The notes beneath the pieces are model-generated. The model saw only the letters and a list, made by a program, of their open reading frames with translations. It was not told where the DNA came from and made no database searches. The position numbers and the translations under genes were made by a program. Below, in pieces: positions 35,301 to 48,469 of a DNA stretch of 64,000 nucleotides. This DNA comes from Monarcha castaneiventris obscurior (Eukaryota > Chordata > Aves > Passeriformes > Monarchidae): assembly GCA_026261815.1 (NCBI GenBank), contig JAMPIT010000566.1, positions 28,297,001 to 28,361,000 of the forward strand. The letters run 5' to 3'. Each line of letters starts with the position of its first letter. The first letter of the stretch is position 1.

Positions 35301-35512
35301 GTCTTCCAGGATATACTGTGGTGCCAGATGTTAAAATTTATCCAAGAATCTCTGGAGCCGAAAAAGCAATTATGCTTTACCCTTCATCTCTCCTGTTTCA
35401 GAATATCATTACCAAAGTTTACAGAAATGTTTGTGCTGTAAATATTACAGGTGCTACTTTAGGAAAAAAATTTGATTGCAGAAAAGTTTATTCAGCAGTG
35501 AGAAAGCTTTGA
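35301..35512 (+). CDS. Weak candidate terminal exon
   Basis: I do not recognise this protein. A fair acceptor (TTCTTCCCCC then ACTTGCAG, AG at 35299-35300) precedes an open frame of 69 codons after two carry-over bases, ending TGA at 35510-35512. The translation contains LPGYTVVPDVKIYPRISG, then FQNIITKVYRNVCAVNITG, with one N-glycosylation-type NIT and two cysteines. The length is within chance for this composition and there is no conserved motif. An old pseudogene or pure chance is as likely as a real exon. Confidence 0.15.
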
Positions 35513-38500
35513 TACATACAAACAGAGGCATAAATAGTATATGAAGCAGAAAACAAAATTAACATTTTACTTATGTATCTGACTTGTTTGTTGATATTAA
35601 CCTTACTGTTTCCTACAGTTTTAATATTCTTCCATTACAAATCTCCCCAAAGCCTCTGCCTCACAGATGTTTATATCTATGGCTAATTTCTTTGAATAAG
35701 GTCGTTCTTTAGGTGAAGAAGATAAAATCAGGTACCACTGAACAGATTAAGTTTTTGCACGTTCATATTGAGCTCAGCTCCTGCTGGACCTCATAAATCA
35801 CTCAAAGGTATAGTATGGTCTGTAGCCCATAGGACTAAACATGGTGCCCCTCCAGAAGAATGTGACTTCCAACTTACAAAATTACCAATTTGCATCATGC
35901 CTCTGGAAAGCCGTTAGCTTAAGAGTCGCAAAAAGATAGTTGATGAATTCTGATTCTCTTTATGGCAAATTAGTATGTTAGAAATATGTTTTATGTCTTA
36001 AACAGAACTTTTTTCAGAGTGGATATGAGGTAATAGTTGTGTACACACTCTAGTTTATGTGTTAAATGTGTCACGGAAAACTGGAATTCAGAAAACTGAC
36101 CATACCACATATACATGAGCAATTGTTTTTGGTAACAACAATGGAAACATTGTAGCAATGATCAGTGGCTATCAAGGGGGGAAAAAGAATTTTTTACTGC
36201 CTTTAACATAATGAGTTTGATTATGAACGCACAAGACAGGATTTTTTTTACCCCTCTTTTTCTAGTAAGCACCTACTGGAAGGTGCCCTGCAGAGCCTGG
36301 GCACAGTTCAATGACCTTTTTATTTTATTTCCGTGTCCTGTGGTATATGTTTTCCGACAGATAGTCAGACACAAATTAACTTTTGAATAATTCATGCAGA
36401 TATTAAGGATACTTTTGATCTAAGATATAGTAAACACATACAAAATTTCAGACATGCACAATTCCTATGCCATTAGCTTTACCATGAAAGGTTTCCTTGG
36501 TTCATTCCAGGACAGATTCTACTAAAATCCAATCTCACAGACTATTGCTAAATATTTGGTTTACAATATACACTATTGGGTTAAAAGATCCACTCAGAAG
36601 TCACTACTACTCTTCTACCCACACAATTTTGTGTAAATTTGATTAAGAAAACACTTTAATCTATTTAGATTGAATATAAAACTGTAATTCAAACCACATC
36701 TAATTACGTAGACAAAAGTATTTAAATAAGCTAGAGGCCCAGTGAGCATTTGAAGTCTCAAGATTTTCTAAGATTAGTTGGGCTCTGACCCAAGTGACAC
36801 CAACATCCTGTCCCATTCGATCTTTTCCTTTACTGCCATATTACAATTTCATAACTTTAGCTTCGTGTTCAAAGTGCTTAGTCCAACACCGAGTGCTAAT
36901 CAAGTACAGCCTTCCAGTGGTGGTCTGAAAGAGTTAACTTTGTCACTCTCTGAGTAGCAATGCATGAACATTAATTGCACGGAATCCTCACTTGGATAAA
37001 GACCAATAGACTTCTGTGGTAAGAAAAATGGCAGGGTTAGGTGAAAAAGACCAAGGAAAAACCATCTTACATATACTTTACTAGAAAGCAATACTACCTG
37101 AGAAGTCAAAAAGAATTAATTGGGTTTGACTTCCTTAATAAGCTACATTTTGGATCTTGTGGTTTATTAAGAGGAAACAGTAGTACATGAAATTATTTCA
37201 CTGATTCAGTTCTGCTTGAGATGGATAGTTTTCTGACTACTGTAGGAAAGAAATGAAAGACTTTCTGTAAAGGATCTACATCTTCTTTCAGTTCATTTTT
37301 CAGTTGGTGTGTAATTTGACAAATCCCTCCAGACAACAGAGATGTATTAGATCATGGGTGAGAATAGCTCATAATCAAGACAGCTGAAGATCAACACAAT
37401 GAAAATGCATATGACAGTAGCAAAAGGTGTCTATTTGCAGTCATTATGTCTGCATAATAGTCTCCGGTGGAGATCTAATTAGAAGAATATGGAAAGATAT
37501 TTTGTCATCCAGAAGTAAATACCTATATTTTATCAGATGAATGGTTTACTAGGTACTAGTTTTATTTTGACTACAAGCTGAGCTCAGTGGGCATAACATA
37601 GCTATGTAGTGCCACTCAGTATGTATTTAGGTATATGAGACACTTACACAGTACTAGCAGATATGAAATATGTGGGAAACCTTTATACTTCTGAAATCTG
37701 TTATGAGGTGAAGGTGGAATAGCTTGCACCATCTAAACTGGCACTGAAGACCATTTGAGACCTCCAATGACTTTGATGAGACGTAAAGACACTAGAAGGA
37801 CTTGTAGAAATCTGTGCTGCAGACACATGAATTGAGGTGATTGAATCTGGGTCTTAGTCTGATCCAAAATGTAACTTTACTCTGAGACATTTTTTGAAAA
37901 ACCATACTTCTACTCATATTGTCACTCCTGTGACTGAAATGGGCTCATTTTGGAAGCTGACCCAGCTTTTTATCCTTCTTTCTTTTTCCCACTTCTTTTT
38001 ACTGGGATAGTTTGGGATAGCAGTGTGTGGTCAGTGGCAGGATGAGAGGACAGGACCATGGAAGCTGAGAATTTATGATCAATCAGTACAGCTGAGCTGA
38101 TTCAGTTTCTTGCTGTACTTAAAAGGAGGCTGTTAGACTAACTCAAACATCTTACATAAACTGCATCTGATCTCTTTCACAGACACATAGCTGCTCTCAG
38201 ATGTACTTTTTGTCTTTTTTCATCTTTGGCTTTAGACTCCTCACTCCTAGGCAGGAAGTTTCCAATGTTTTGCCTGTCAACGGTCAGAAAAAAGGTTTAA
38301 TAAGTTGTGCCTATATGAACATGCATCTCTTTGTCTACCTGTGAAAAACTAACATTTTTTCCCTCCAAGTACACAGTTCATGTGTCTTTTTCTCAAATTC
38401 CTCCTACTAGTTAAACACACTTAGGCCCAATAGTAAACCTAATTTGAATTCAATTTGAAAACTTTTACAGACATAATACAAGGCCCATGTCAGCAAAAAA

Positions 38501-40532
38501 TTAGTAGTGTTCTTCAAATCCTGATTTTTAAAGTTATTTGATGAAGGAAAGCTGTTTATTTCAAATATGGGCTTGTACTAAATTCCTTCTATGATTATTT
38601 TTTCATATTGACTGTTTCCCCATTCCATTAGATATAATTTCTTTTTTTCTTTGTAATTTTTTTCTATTCTATTTAAAGAAACAAATACTTAACTAAACTT
38701 GATCAAAAATAAAATTTTAAATATCATAAGTATTGTAATGAGTGTATTTGTACTTTTCTGGAATTATTTTTATGTGCAAATATTTATCCAAATTGATTGA
38801 AACTCAGTAATATATAGTCCCCAATATAAGTAGGACTCAAAATTTAACATCTTCCAGGAACTGTTGCATGAATTTCTATTAACACTCATAGTTTTACATT
38901 GGCTAAAATTGTCAACACCATTTCCTAATATCTAAGTAACTTGACAACATTATGATAAAATAATAATAGACTTTTTTACAGGGATCAGTGAAATTTTCTA
39001 GGAGATGACACTTTTTTCTAAGAGATTTAGGGTTAACTACAACAAAATCACTAAGAAAGAACATGGTTTTCAGAATTAAGATAACATGTCCCTAAGTACA
39101 TCCCTTGAATGGCAGTTTTTCTAGTGAGATCTACTATACCAGAGCTGACAGTTGGTAAACCTGAGAGCTAGCAAGAAGCAAAAGAATTTTAATGATATCA
39201 GAAATTCTAAATCAGCTAAGATTAACAAAAAGAGGTGAAAGATGTCTTGGATGGGTGAGAGACTTTAAATACTGCTACAACTCAATAAAACTAAATTAAA
39301 AACTGTTAAAGAAACCATCTAACTTCTGCACCACTACTTGTTCTGACAAAAGAGGAACAATGCCATATTTCTGTCTCTCAATTTTTTTCGTTAAACTGGA
39401 AGAATTAGTGTGTCTTGAAAAGTGTTTTTTCAATGTCTATAGCACCATCACCTTTGCCTTTCTTTGGGATTGTAGGCTTTATTGACATGTAAGCAAAAAT
39501 GCAACTGTAACTTTAGTATGGATGTTTTAAATTTTTATACTTAATATTACATATACAATTTTCTCTGACAAAAATAAAATGTGCTTGTTTTCAGACTAAA
39601 ATTGTGTTTATTAAATTTGATGTCCAAATTCTTCAAAGACTTGAAAGAGCAGGAAAAATCTAGTTCAAAGGAAATGTGATTCATAAATTAATAGTTTATT
39701 ATTTGTTCCACTTTTGTTAGCCATCATCTCCTCAGTAATTCACTGCATATGCCCAATGTTCCTCTAAGATAATTATGGCACATTAAAGAAAAGATCACAG
39801 TAGGAAATCTGAAGTGTCTGAGGAAAAGTTATGTTTGTAACCTGGCTTCACAATGAATTATAGTGGGGTGGGTGGGGGGGAAGCTGTTTATGGTAGTACA
39901 AGGATACTTAATTTTTTAGTTAACAATATTAGTTATAGCTGAGAAACCTTCTCATTACATTTCTTTTTCAGGTGCTTATAACTTTGTGAAATAAAAGCTC
40001 TTTGAGCTAAGCCTGTCCTTGATTCTTGTTCTTTTTCAGTTCTTTCATTTTATTGATAATAATTAACTATTAACAGTACATTGAACCATCAGTAAGTTGC
40101 ATATGCTCCCTTTACTTCACAGTGTTTTTAGTATCCTTTTCTAGTTTTTACTAGATTTCTGCAGTTACACGCTATGGGCAGCACTGAGCATCACATATTA
40201 AAATGCAGTAAGTACCATTTAGGTGTGTCACTGTGTCAGCTAACCTACCAATTGACCCTATCTCATCCTTGCTACTTTTATGTGCACTTAGTACCAACAG
40301 TTAGTCACTAGGGGTCCTATTACCACTTATAACTCACTGTTTTAGCAAACAGTTGCTCAAACATATGCTTCTAGATCTGTCTTATTCATCTGATCCTGCC
40401 TGGCCTCTACCTGCTTCTCCAGACAGACACAGGTTTCTATAAATCCTATGTTACATTAGCTACCCAGATGTCTCGACCTGCCTACATATGGTGTTCTGAT
40501 TCATGTACTCCACATCTAGTCAGCCAAAAAAC
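35513..40532. other. AT-rich DNA, nothing recognised
   Basis: Five kilobases without a supported gene or repeat. Confidence 0.5.
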
Positions 40533-40880
40533 TTTCAGGCTGAACGAGCCAGGCTCTCCCAGCTTCTCAGCCTTTCCTCATGAGGCAACTGCTCCAGCCC
40601 TTGATGGCTATCCTCTGAGCTCACTCCAGTTTATAAATGTCTTTTCTGTACTGGGAATGGCAAAACTGGGCATATTATTCTGCATATTTTCTCTCTTTAT
40701 TAGAGGAGACTAATCACTTCCTTCATATAACAGTGATATTTCTAACACAGTGTGCCATTAAACTTCATTCCTGAGAGGATGCGCTGTTCACTTATGTTCA
40801 ATTTGCTGTTCCCTTTGACACCCAGGCAGTTTTCAGTAAGCCTGCTCCCAAGTTAGTCAGTCCCCAGACTCATTTCTGGG
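40533..40880 (-). mobile_element. Diverged CR1 LINE fragment
   Basis: Minus-strand CR1 ORF2 tail and 3' region: TTCAGGCTGAACGAGCCAGG, then TCTCAGCCTTTCCTCATGAG, GAGACTAATCACTTCCTTC and TCAATTTGCTGTTCCC. It ends at GTTAGTCAGTCCCCAGACT. Both ends are truncated. Confidence 0.75.
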
Positions 40881-40897
40881 GCCTTCCACCAGAACAC

Positions 40898-41369
40898 TGT
40901 GAGTGGTTCACAGTGCTGCAGCAGTGTAAAACTTCCCCACCTGGGCATTCCTACCTGAACCTGAACCTATATTAACCCTTTGGACTTTATGTTTTGTGGG
41001 CTTCCCCAACTCTGAGGGATTAAGACAGCAACTATCACTTCGACAAACAGACACTGAGATTGCAGCAATCATGTCTCCTCACTGGATTCACAGGTGGTGA
41101 TATCTTTTTAATCTTATCCTTCCTCATGCTTTCTTTCTTTATACATTTTCTTAAGTGTTATGTTTACATTTTAATATTGCAATATTTCTATAGATAGTAA
41201 CCAAACCAGGTACATATCTCCTTTCCATTGCAACCAAATTGGTCTGAAATAAACCCACCATATATATAATTATAAACACCAGCCATTCAGGGTCACTTCA
41301 CTCTAATCCAGCCAAAGGGTTCTATCATTAACAAGAACCTCAGCTAGCCTGCCTTCGGGGGCAGGTTGC
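40898..41369 (+). mobile_element. ERV LTR, ERVL-like
   Basis: Begins TGTGAGTGGTTCACAGTGCT. It contains CCTATATTAACCC, GATTGCAGCAATCATGTCTC, AATATTGCAATATTTCTATAG and TTGGTCTGAAATAAACCCACC (AATAAA), then GGGTCACTTCACTCTAATCC and a GC-rich end. The pentamer AACAC occurs on the left at 40893-40897 and on the right at 41370-41374, consistent with a 5-bp target duplication, though the last base of the element would then be unusual. The right edge is uncertain by a few bases. No internal retroviral sequence follows. Confidence 0.65.
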
Positions 41370-41374
41370 AACAC

Positions 41375-43343
41375 CACTCTCCCCTCGTACACAAACACCT
41401 CAGAGTTCTCTTAAGGGACTCTATCTCAAACTGTGTGTGCAACGAGTTGTGCCTTTACAGAAGAGCAGTGGCAGCCGCTTTGAAAATGAGACATTGTTTC
41501 ACAGAGGTTATTATCAATATTATTATAATTTCTCCTCTTCAAAATTGATCAGTGAATTTATTTATATATCTGAGCTTTGAATCAGACTTCAGAACATACA
41601 TACTCAAAAGTAACCTTAATACAGAATCAGTTCTTCATAATGCAAATTGTCTAACCCTAGAGGTTCAAAACTGAATTTTAAGCAGTGGGCCAAATTAATC
41701 TTTAATGTAATTTCACTCATGTCAGTATGCATAACATCAACTATTAATTTGACCTAATTTATTAGGAAGACTGTGGGCAGATTATAAATGCTACTGAGTT
41801 TGCACTCTATATAAAAATGCATTATTTATGATCATGAAGCTGAGTGATTTTTATTTGTGGCCAAAGTAATTTGGTTAAAATCTACATACTTGTCTTAAAA
41901 AAAAGAAAAAAGGAAAAATATTTAATTAATAATGACTCCATATCAGCAGAGCACTTAAAAATAGAGTTCAGGCTGAAGGCTTAAATATTTTTCTCTGTCA
42001 GGCACTATGATTGTTTGAAGTTTGGATTGTCTAACTCTTTTTTTCTTTTTTAAATTTTACTATCAAGTCTACAAGTAAAGAAAGAGTGCTAATCCACAAG
42101 CAAAGAAATAAGGCTAATCTCAGACAGGGAAATTCACCAAAATGCAAAGTCTATTCACTTAACATTTCATAAATATGGGTAAATATTAATTATTAATCTA
42201 GGGATTAATTGTATTTTTTTCATAAGAGGATGCTATAAAGAACAGGTTTCCAGAAAAAGAATAACTTAAAAAAGAGGGAGGAAGAGAAGGTAACATTTTA
42301 GTTGCCTAACTCTGAGTGAACATATGAACAGACAAAAAACAAATAAGTGCCAAAATTATTTCAAAGAGTATTACAACAGTGACATTCAATTTCAGATTTT
42401 CTCCAAAGGTATTGGCATGGCTCTAGGCAAAAATCTGAAGTATTAAACAAATAGAAAGTATTTTTTTTGCCACACTACTGTAATGTCTTTTTCCTCACTT
42501 GTGCACGAGACTTATAACTTCCAATTCCTTCCCTTTCCTTAGCTAAAAGAGATTGGTGCACTTGTCCTGCACTGCTAAAGACTTCTGTGCCTCAATTAAG
42601 ACTAACATTTTCTATGGTAAGAATCGTATATCTGAAAGTATGACCTTTTCTCTAAATTTATTATTATTTACCAATTCCTGTTTTTTTATTATTTTAGGTT
42701 AGCGTTTCCATCCTTCAAACTCTTAATTGCAGCAACAGTAGATGTTTGTGGGCTTTGTTAAGTTTTGTATATTTGAGGATGGAAAAGCTGCCATTGCTTT
42801 GAGAAAATCCAATTCACTGGTAAATGTATACATTGAAGTTCAGACATTTTGTCTGCCACCAAGCAAAGACCTTGATCTACAGTGTCCTATATAGTCTTCA
42901 TAGCATCTTCTAGCTGTTGGTGCTGTAGGGACTACATGGTATTTTTCTGGATTTTCTCATGTTTGCCACAAGTTTGTAACACATTTACCTTCCTATATTC
43001 ATTTTTCTTTCTGAGATTATCTAGGATTCACAGAGGACATAATAAATTGCCAGTCTTATTTTCAGAGACTAAATTTCTTAAAGCACAGTTTGCAGCAATT
43101 TCAGGACAAGCAGTTCTGCATTCACAGTGGACATTAGTCACCAGTGCAGCTGAATTTAAAGGATTTAATGCAGATGAATATCACAGCTTGACCTCTCCCA
43201 TATCATAAGGTCCACTCTGTGTGTAACATTGCTAAGTACAATTGCAGAACTTATAACCTCCCTGATGACAAATGCAGCTTTGAAAGTTGAAGGGTTGGAG
43301 CTGATCTTCACTTCCTGCTGAAGAGGCATCCTGTCTTCCAATT
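41375..43343. other. AT-rich DNA, nothing recognised
   Basis: No gene or repeat supported. The 108-codon open frame at 42882-43208 has no coding signature and no protein-like motif. Confidence 0.5.
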
Positions 43344-43464
43344 AAAAAAAAAAAAAAAAAAAAGAAAGAAGAAGAAAGAAAAAAGAGAAAAAATAAAAGG
43401 AGAAAAAAAAGAAAAAATAAAGAATAAAAAAGAAAAAAGAAAAAAAAGGAAAAGAAAAAAGAAC
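43344..43464. repeat. A/G polypurine tract
   Basis: 121 bp almost entirely A and G on the plus strand. It starts with about 20 A and continues with irregular GAAA/GAAAA units and only a few T. Confidence 0.95.
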
Positions 43465-46400
43465 ATATTTTCTTCTAATTTCTAGGGATATAAAATTAAG
43501 TCACCTCCTTCTTGCGTCTTTTCAAGTCAAAACTCTCACATTCTCAAATTTAAACTGACATTCACATTGCTTATGGGCTTAGACTCACGCAAGGGAGAAA
43601 AGAAATTTAAGGAAGCAACAGGTGTAATGCATGACACTTTTGTGTCTGACTCTGGACAGGAAAAGTCATTCAACATCCCCAAAGTGGTGAGACAGAAAAC
43701 AGCAGAAACAGATTAATTTTCTTTGTTCAGTATTTATTATGCTTTCAACCACCTTGAAATACAAACTGTAAACTGTTGATTAATGGCCTGAAAGGTTGTC
43801 TACTTTTGTTGCTGCTTCAGAACAGAGTCACTGTGTCTTTAGTTAGAACATACATTGTCACTCCTTCAAGGAGTTGTTCTTTCATGGCTCAACCCAAATA
43901 CCTGCTTCAAGAAGAGAAATATATTTGCCTGTTGATTCACCCAGTCTGTCTGTCTGTTGGAGCTTTATTTCATTTTCAAGCTAAAATCAGTAAGAGGACA
44001 GTATCTATGTACAGCGATAACCTTGGACCTTGAATAGAAATGTGAGCTTAGAGCACCTTCCCTCAGCTGTGAACCAGTGACTCAGGCCCTAACTACAGCT
44101 GCATTTAAACTGTCAGATTGGGTCGTCTGGTTCTGCTTTCAAAGCCCACTACTCCTTCTGGGACAGCACAGTGCCAGTGTAATGCTAAAACTCCTTGTAG
44201 TTTTAGGGTGGATTTACCTAAGGCTACTCTATTTCATCTTCCTCCTGCCTGGGGCCTTTAGTCTCAGGCAGCTTTTCTTTCAATACTGCACCTCTTTTTT
44301 GCTTCTTGGTGGTAAAAACATCATGTCAGTCCTGATTTGTCACTTCACAATCTTTCTGGTAACTACTAAAGCACTGAAAAACCCAAAAGTCTCCATGGAG
44401 TTAGAGGACAGAAAATACTTGAAAATCAGTGATGATGACCACATTTGCCAAGGCAAAGGCAGCAAAAACTAATATTTTGCCGAATGGTAAGATAGCTTTT
44501 CTAACATTTTTTTTTCTTTACCACCACTGCATCTGAGCACAGATTGTTCTTCACCTGAACCTTTGAATTCAGTCTAATGATCTGTATCTCAGCAATTAGC
44601 TCAAAAAGAGCAATCAGCAAATGTCAGTTCTTCAGCAACAATTAAATATTGTTTATTGGTTAGTACTACACAGTTAGAAATGTTCACAGGGATGTTTCAC
44701 ATTATGCCTGTCGTCTTTCTGTTTTCCTCTAGGGTATCAGCACTAAAAGAAAACAGGCCATATCAGTAGGTTTATTTTTAGTTTGTATTCTGCTTTAGAA
44801 GCAGCGATCAAATTATTGCTACATTGGTGTCTGATAAGTTTTCAGTTCTGAACTAGCTTAGACCTATTTTTTCACATAATATTCCATTAAGTCTGAGACT
44901 TATACCCAACAGAAACAAACAATCAAAAACCACCCAAAAAAACCCCTCACCTGTTTAATTTCCTTTGTTTAAGTACTTTAGTGTAATTGCTATTATTAAT
45001 GCAAAATGATAGTGACAGACAACCTATTCTGAACAGATGGCTTTTACCCTTTGTCCTGATTTCAGTGGAAAAATTAAGATTATGTATGTGCAGCTCTGCT
45101 GAAACCTGATTTGATTGATTTTTAAAAAAATGTTTATTTGGCTGCGCCCACTATTTCAAGAAGGGAAATTCTGGATAGAACTCTTCAAAAGTAGGTTCTC
45201 ATAATCTATAGCTCTTCATACTAGAAGAAAACTTGCCTCGTGAAGTAATGCCAGGCAAAATTTTATCCCTAACAAATTAAGTGATATGTCTCAGTAATTT
45301 AGTGGGGGTTTTATGCCACTGAATATTAAAGTATGATGTGTTTTGTTTGATTGTTTGTTTTAAATGTGGGGTTTTTAAAGTTAAAAACTATCTATCATTT
45401 ATAGCCTTATGGCTATATTTCAGATGCTGGTATTGCTGAGAAATTTTGACGCCTTTTCTGTGTTTACCCATAGGTCACATCCAGTGAAATCCTCAGTCCT
45501 GCTTGTAATATTCTTTCATGTCACTGTACCACTTCATGTTCTTGGAAAGAGCTCCTTGAGAAGAAATTACAAATTAAATGCACATGATTGTGATTTTTAT
45601 GTTTGCCTCAGCACAAACACCAAAATGTTGCTTCTTATTTTAAGGTACACCATACCAAAATTTCCAGTCACAGAGAATGAACTATGATCTTGCTAACTTA
45701 CTCTTCTAATTAACTTCTTTGTTAAGGGGGAGAATAGAAGGATCCCGTTTTGAATCTGCCAAGCCTTAGTATAGCATACCTTGGTTTATGTTCCAATTTC
45801 ATAAGTTAAAAGCTCCTGTCCCCACTCCCATCTATTTTTCCATCTAAGGATATCAAAATTCAGAGCCACAGATTACAGCATCTTGTCTCTTCTGAATACA
45901 GGCAACCTTTGCCTACAGCAAATGATGTTCCCACACTGTTAGACTTAATTCAGTTCAAGAAGTGCAGCATGCTTTGGAGTTACAAACTTTGGTCACCATA
46001 GCAGGCAATATGCCATCACACTTTTAGAATTCAGGTCTCAAGCATGTGTCACTTCCCATTGCTTCTTTAATTGATGTGCTACCATAAATTAAGATGTCTG
46101 CATGATATCTCATGGGTAACCTTCCTGTAGTGTCATAGCAGTACTATGTTTTCTTATGCAAAATGTGTAACTTGTGCTTGACAGATTGTCTTGCTGACTA
46201 ACTACTGAAACTGTAAACTTTGTGACCACTCACAAACCCTGTAGTTATAAATTTAGACCATCTTTACTAATGTGCCTGGAAAAAGTAGCATGTTCTGGTT
46301 AAAGCAACTTATTCTGATAAGATGTGGTCTTACACATAAATTACCAAAAACTTTCTCTACAGAAAGGAAAGTGTTCAAGAAGAAAAATGTGCTTTTTCAC

Positions 46401-48399
46401 TGCTTAAGCATCCTGTGATAGTTGTAACTGGATACAAATTTATGGTCTTAAATTTAAAATGAATGTTAATATACAATGTTATTGAACATGCAAAGTTGCA
46501 TATCTTCTTCATTGTTGAAATTAAGAAAAAAAAGTCACTGTTACAAAGAAAAGAGAAAAAAATGGAAGAGCAACAGCAGATTAACAGCATACCACTGGAA
46601 TAAAGGATGGAAGTCTAGACTTTATTAGCCTTTTTATTTCAATGTCATTTAAATTGGCATTAGACATCTTTCAAAGCATACATCAGAGACAATAGAACAC
46701 TTAAAACCTATTCATATTTTTTTAGTAAAGGAGAGTGCTAAAGCTACACAAAAGGTAGATAGCCTTTGATGAATATTCATTCTCTTTATTACCAGTATTA
46801 AGGGTATACTCAGAGCTTACAAATATGAGCTTACAATTCATAACAGGTTTTCCAATTTTACTGTAGATCAGCATGGACACTAAGAAAACAACAGCCTTCA
46901 AAATATGCTCCATTGTCTACATTGTTTTAAAATTTTAGGTTGAAATTCAGTCTTTGAAATCAATGGCAGCGGACAAAAAGAATGTAGATACTCCACATGC
47001 TCCCAATAACAGATACTGGAAAAATAAAAACTCTGGCAACCTGGCATGGATGTTGAGAAAAATCACAGGATGGAAGATAGGGTCCATATACCCCTGTTGA
47101 AGTAAATATGAAAACCATTTTTTATGTCAGTGTCACAATGTTGTGGAGAAATAATTTTACCAAATATGCTTGACATTCTTATTTAAGATTATATATTTGG
47201 TTGGCAATTATATTTATCATCCGAGGCTTATCATCTTTCATAGGTGTAAGGCATTTTGTTTTAGAATAAGTTAGATATGCTATTAAAGAGAAGATCATAC
47301 TAGATCATCAGGAAAGTGTTAAGAAAGTTTTACAGCCTTGAAAAAAAGGTATTAATTCAATGTCACTACTGCTATTGTATTTACTATTTTTCTTTTCGCC
47401 TTTTTAGTTAGCTGCTTTGCTTAGGACTATTCTTAAACCAGCACTGTTTATGCTCAACATTGCATAACCTTACATTCTTGTAACAATGAATTTACTCCTT
47501 TCAGTTCTTCACAACTTTATAAAACTTAAATAAATTATATAGAAGTTTCAGTATGAAGTTTCAATTCACATAATTTCTAAATGTAAAGTACTATGAATTT
47601 CCCTAATAATTATTTTGTCCTATAGATTCTTTATTTTGTGCCATTTCATTCCTCCATACAATATAGTAATTACATCAAACAGAAACGTAGATTATGCATA
47701 CCATAGAGAAAGTGGGCTTGGGAGGGAAGAACAGAAAAAAAAATATATATATTTCAGTAACACTTATTTCTCACTTCAGGAAATGCAGCAGTTTTTCAGT
47801 GTTGTATATGATAAATGTTAGGTATCTCGAGTCTATACAGGGGAAAAAACAATGAAAGAAAAATAAGTAAAGATCTATTTCAGCATAGGAGCTCGAATAT
47901 TGAATGAGTTTAATGTGAGAATGGATAATCTTTAGTAGTTTGGAATAACTGTGATATAGTGTTATAGATACTTTATCTCTGCAAAGTATACAAATAAGGA
48001 ACCATGTTATCTGCTCATTCTGAACTCCTAGTATGTACTAGATGATACCTATGAAGTTAAAATTTTCATCAGGAACTCGTATTATTGTGCAAAATATTCC
48101 AGAAAGTCACAATATTGGCATTTTTGTGAAAGTGGCTTCCTCCTGAAATAGACAAAGCATGCATTATAATGACTTATGAAACTGAGTTTTTGCAGGAATT
48201 TTACTTTTAATAAAACTATGTGGCATTCATCTGAATCTATACTTACAATATAATGTATATCTTGTTCTTTATACATTGTATGCCATTTCTCACAACAGTT
48301 TTGAGAGGTTTTAAATAATATTGGTTATCATAGGATTTGGTGCAGCTGAACACCACACAGGACTGCGTAAAAAGCCTAACAATGGTAAAAAAACCCAAA
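43465..48399. other. AT-rich DNA, nothing recognised
   Basis: No gene or repeat supported. The 131-codon frame at 44077-44472 starts with GTG and is leucine- and phenylalanine-rich; its length is within chance expectation for a window of this size. Confidence 0.5.
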
Positions 48400-48455
48400 C
48401 ATATATACACATATATATTTTTTTATATATTTTTTATATATTTATATGTATATTT
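48400..48455. repeat. AT-dinucleotide-rich low-complexity tract
   Basis: Runs of ATATAT and TTTTTATATAT just outside the tail of the following CR1. It may be a target-site or tail-derived microsatellite. Confidence 0.85.
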
Positions 48456-48469
48456 CTCCTATTTTCTTA

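Noticed and set aside
42882..43208. 108-codon open frame starting in cysteine- and phenylalanine-rich sequence
   Set aside because: No family resemblance or conserved motif; chance length.
44077..44472. 131-codon hydrophobic open frame
   Set aside because: It starts with GTG, has no splice or promoter context, and its length is within chance for 64 kb in six frames.
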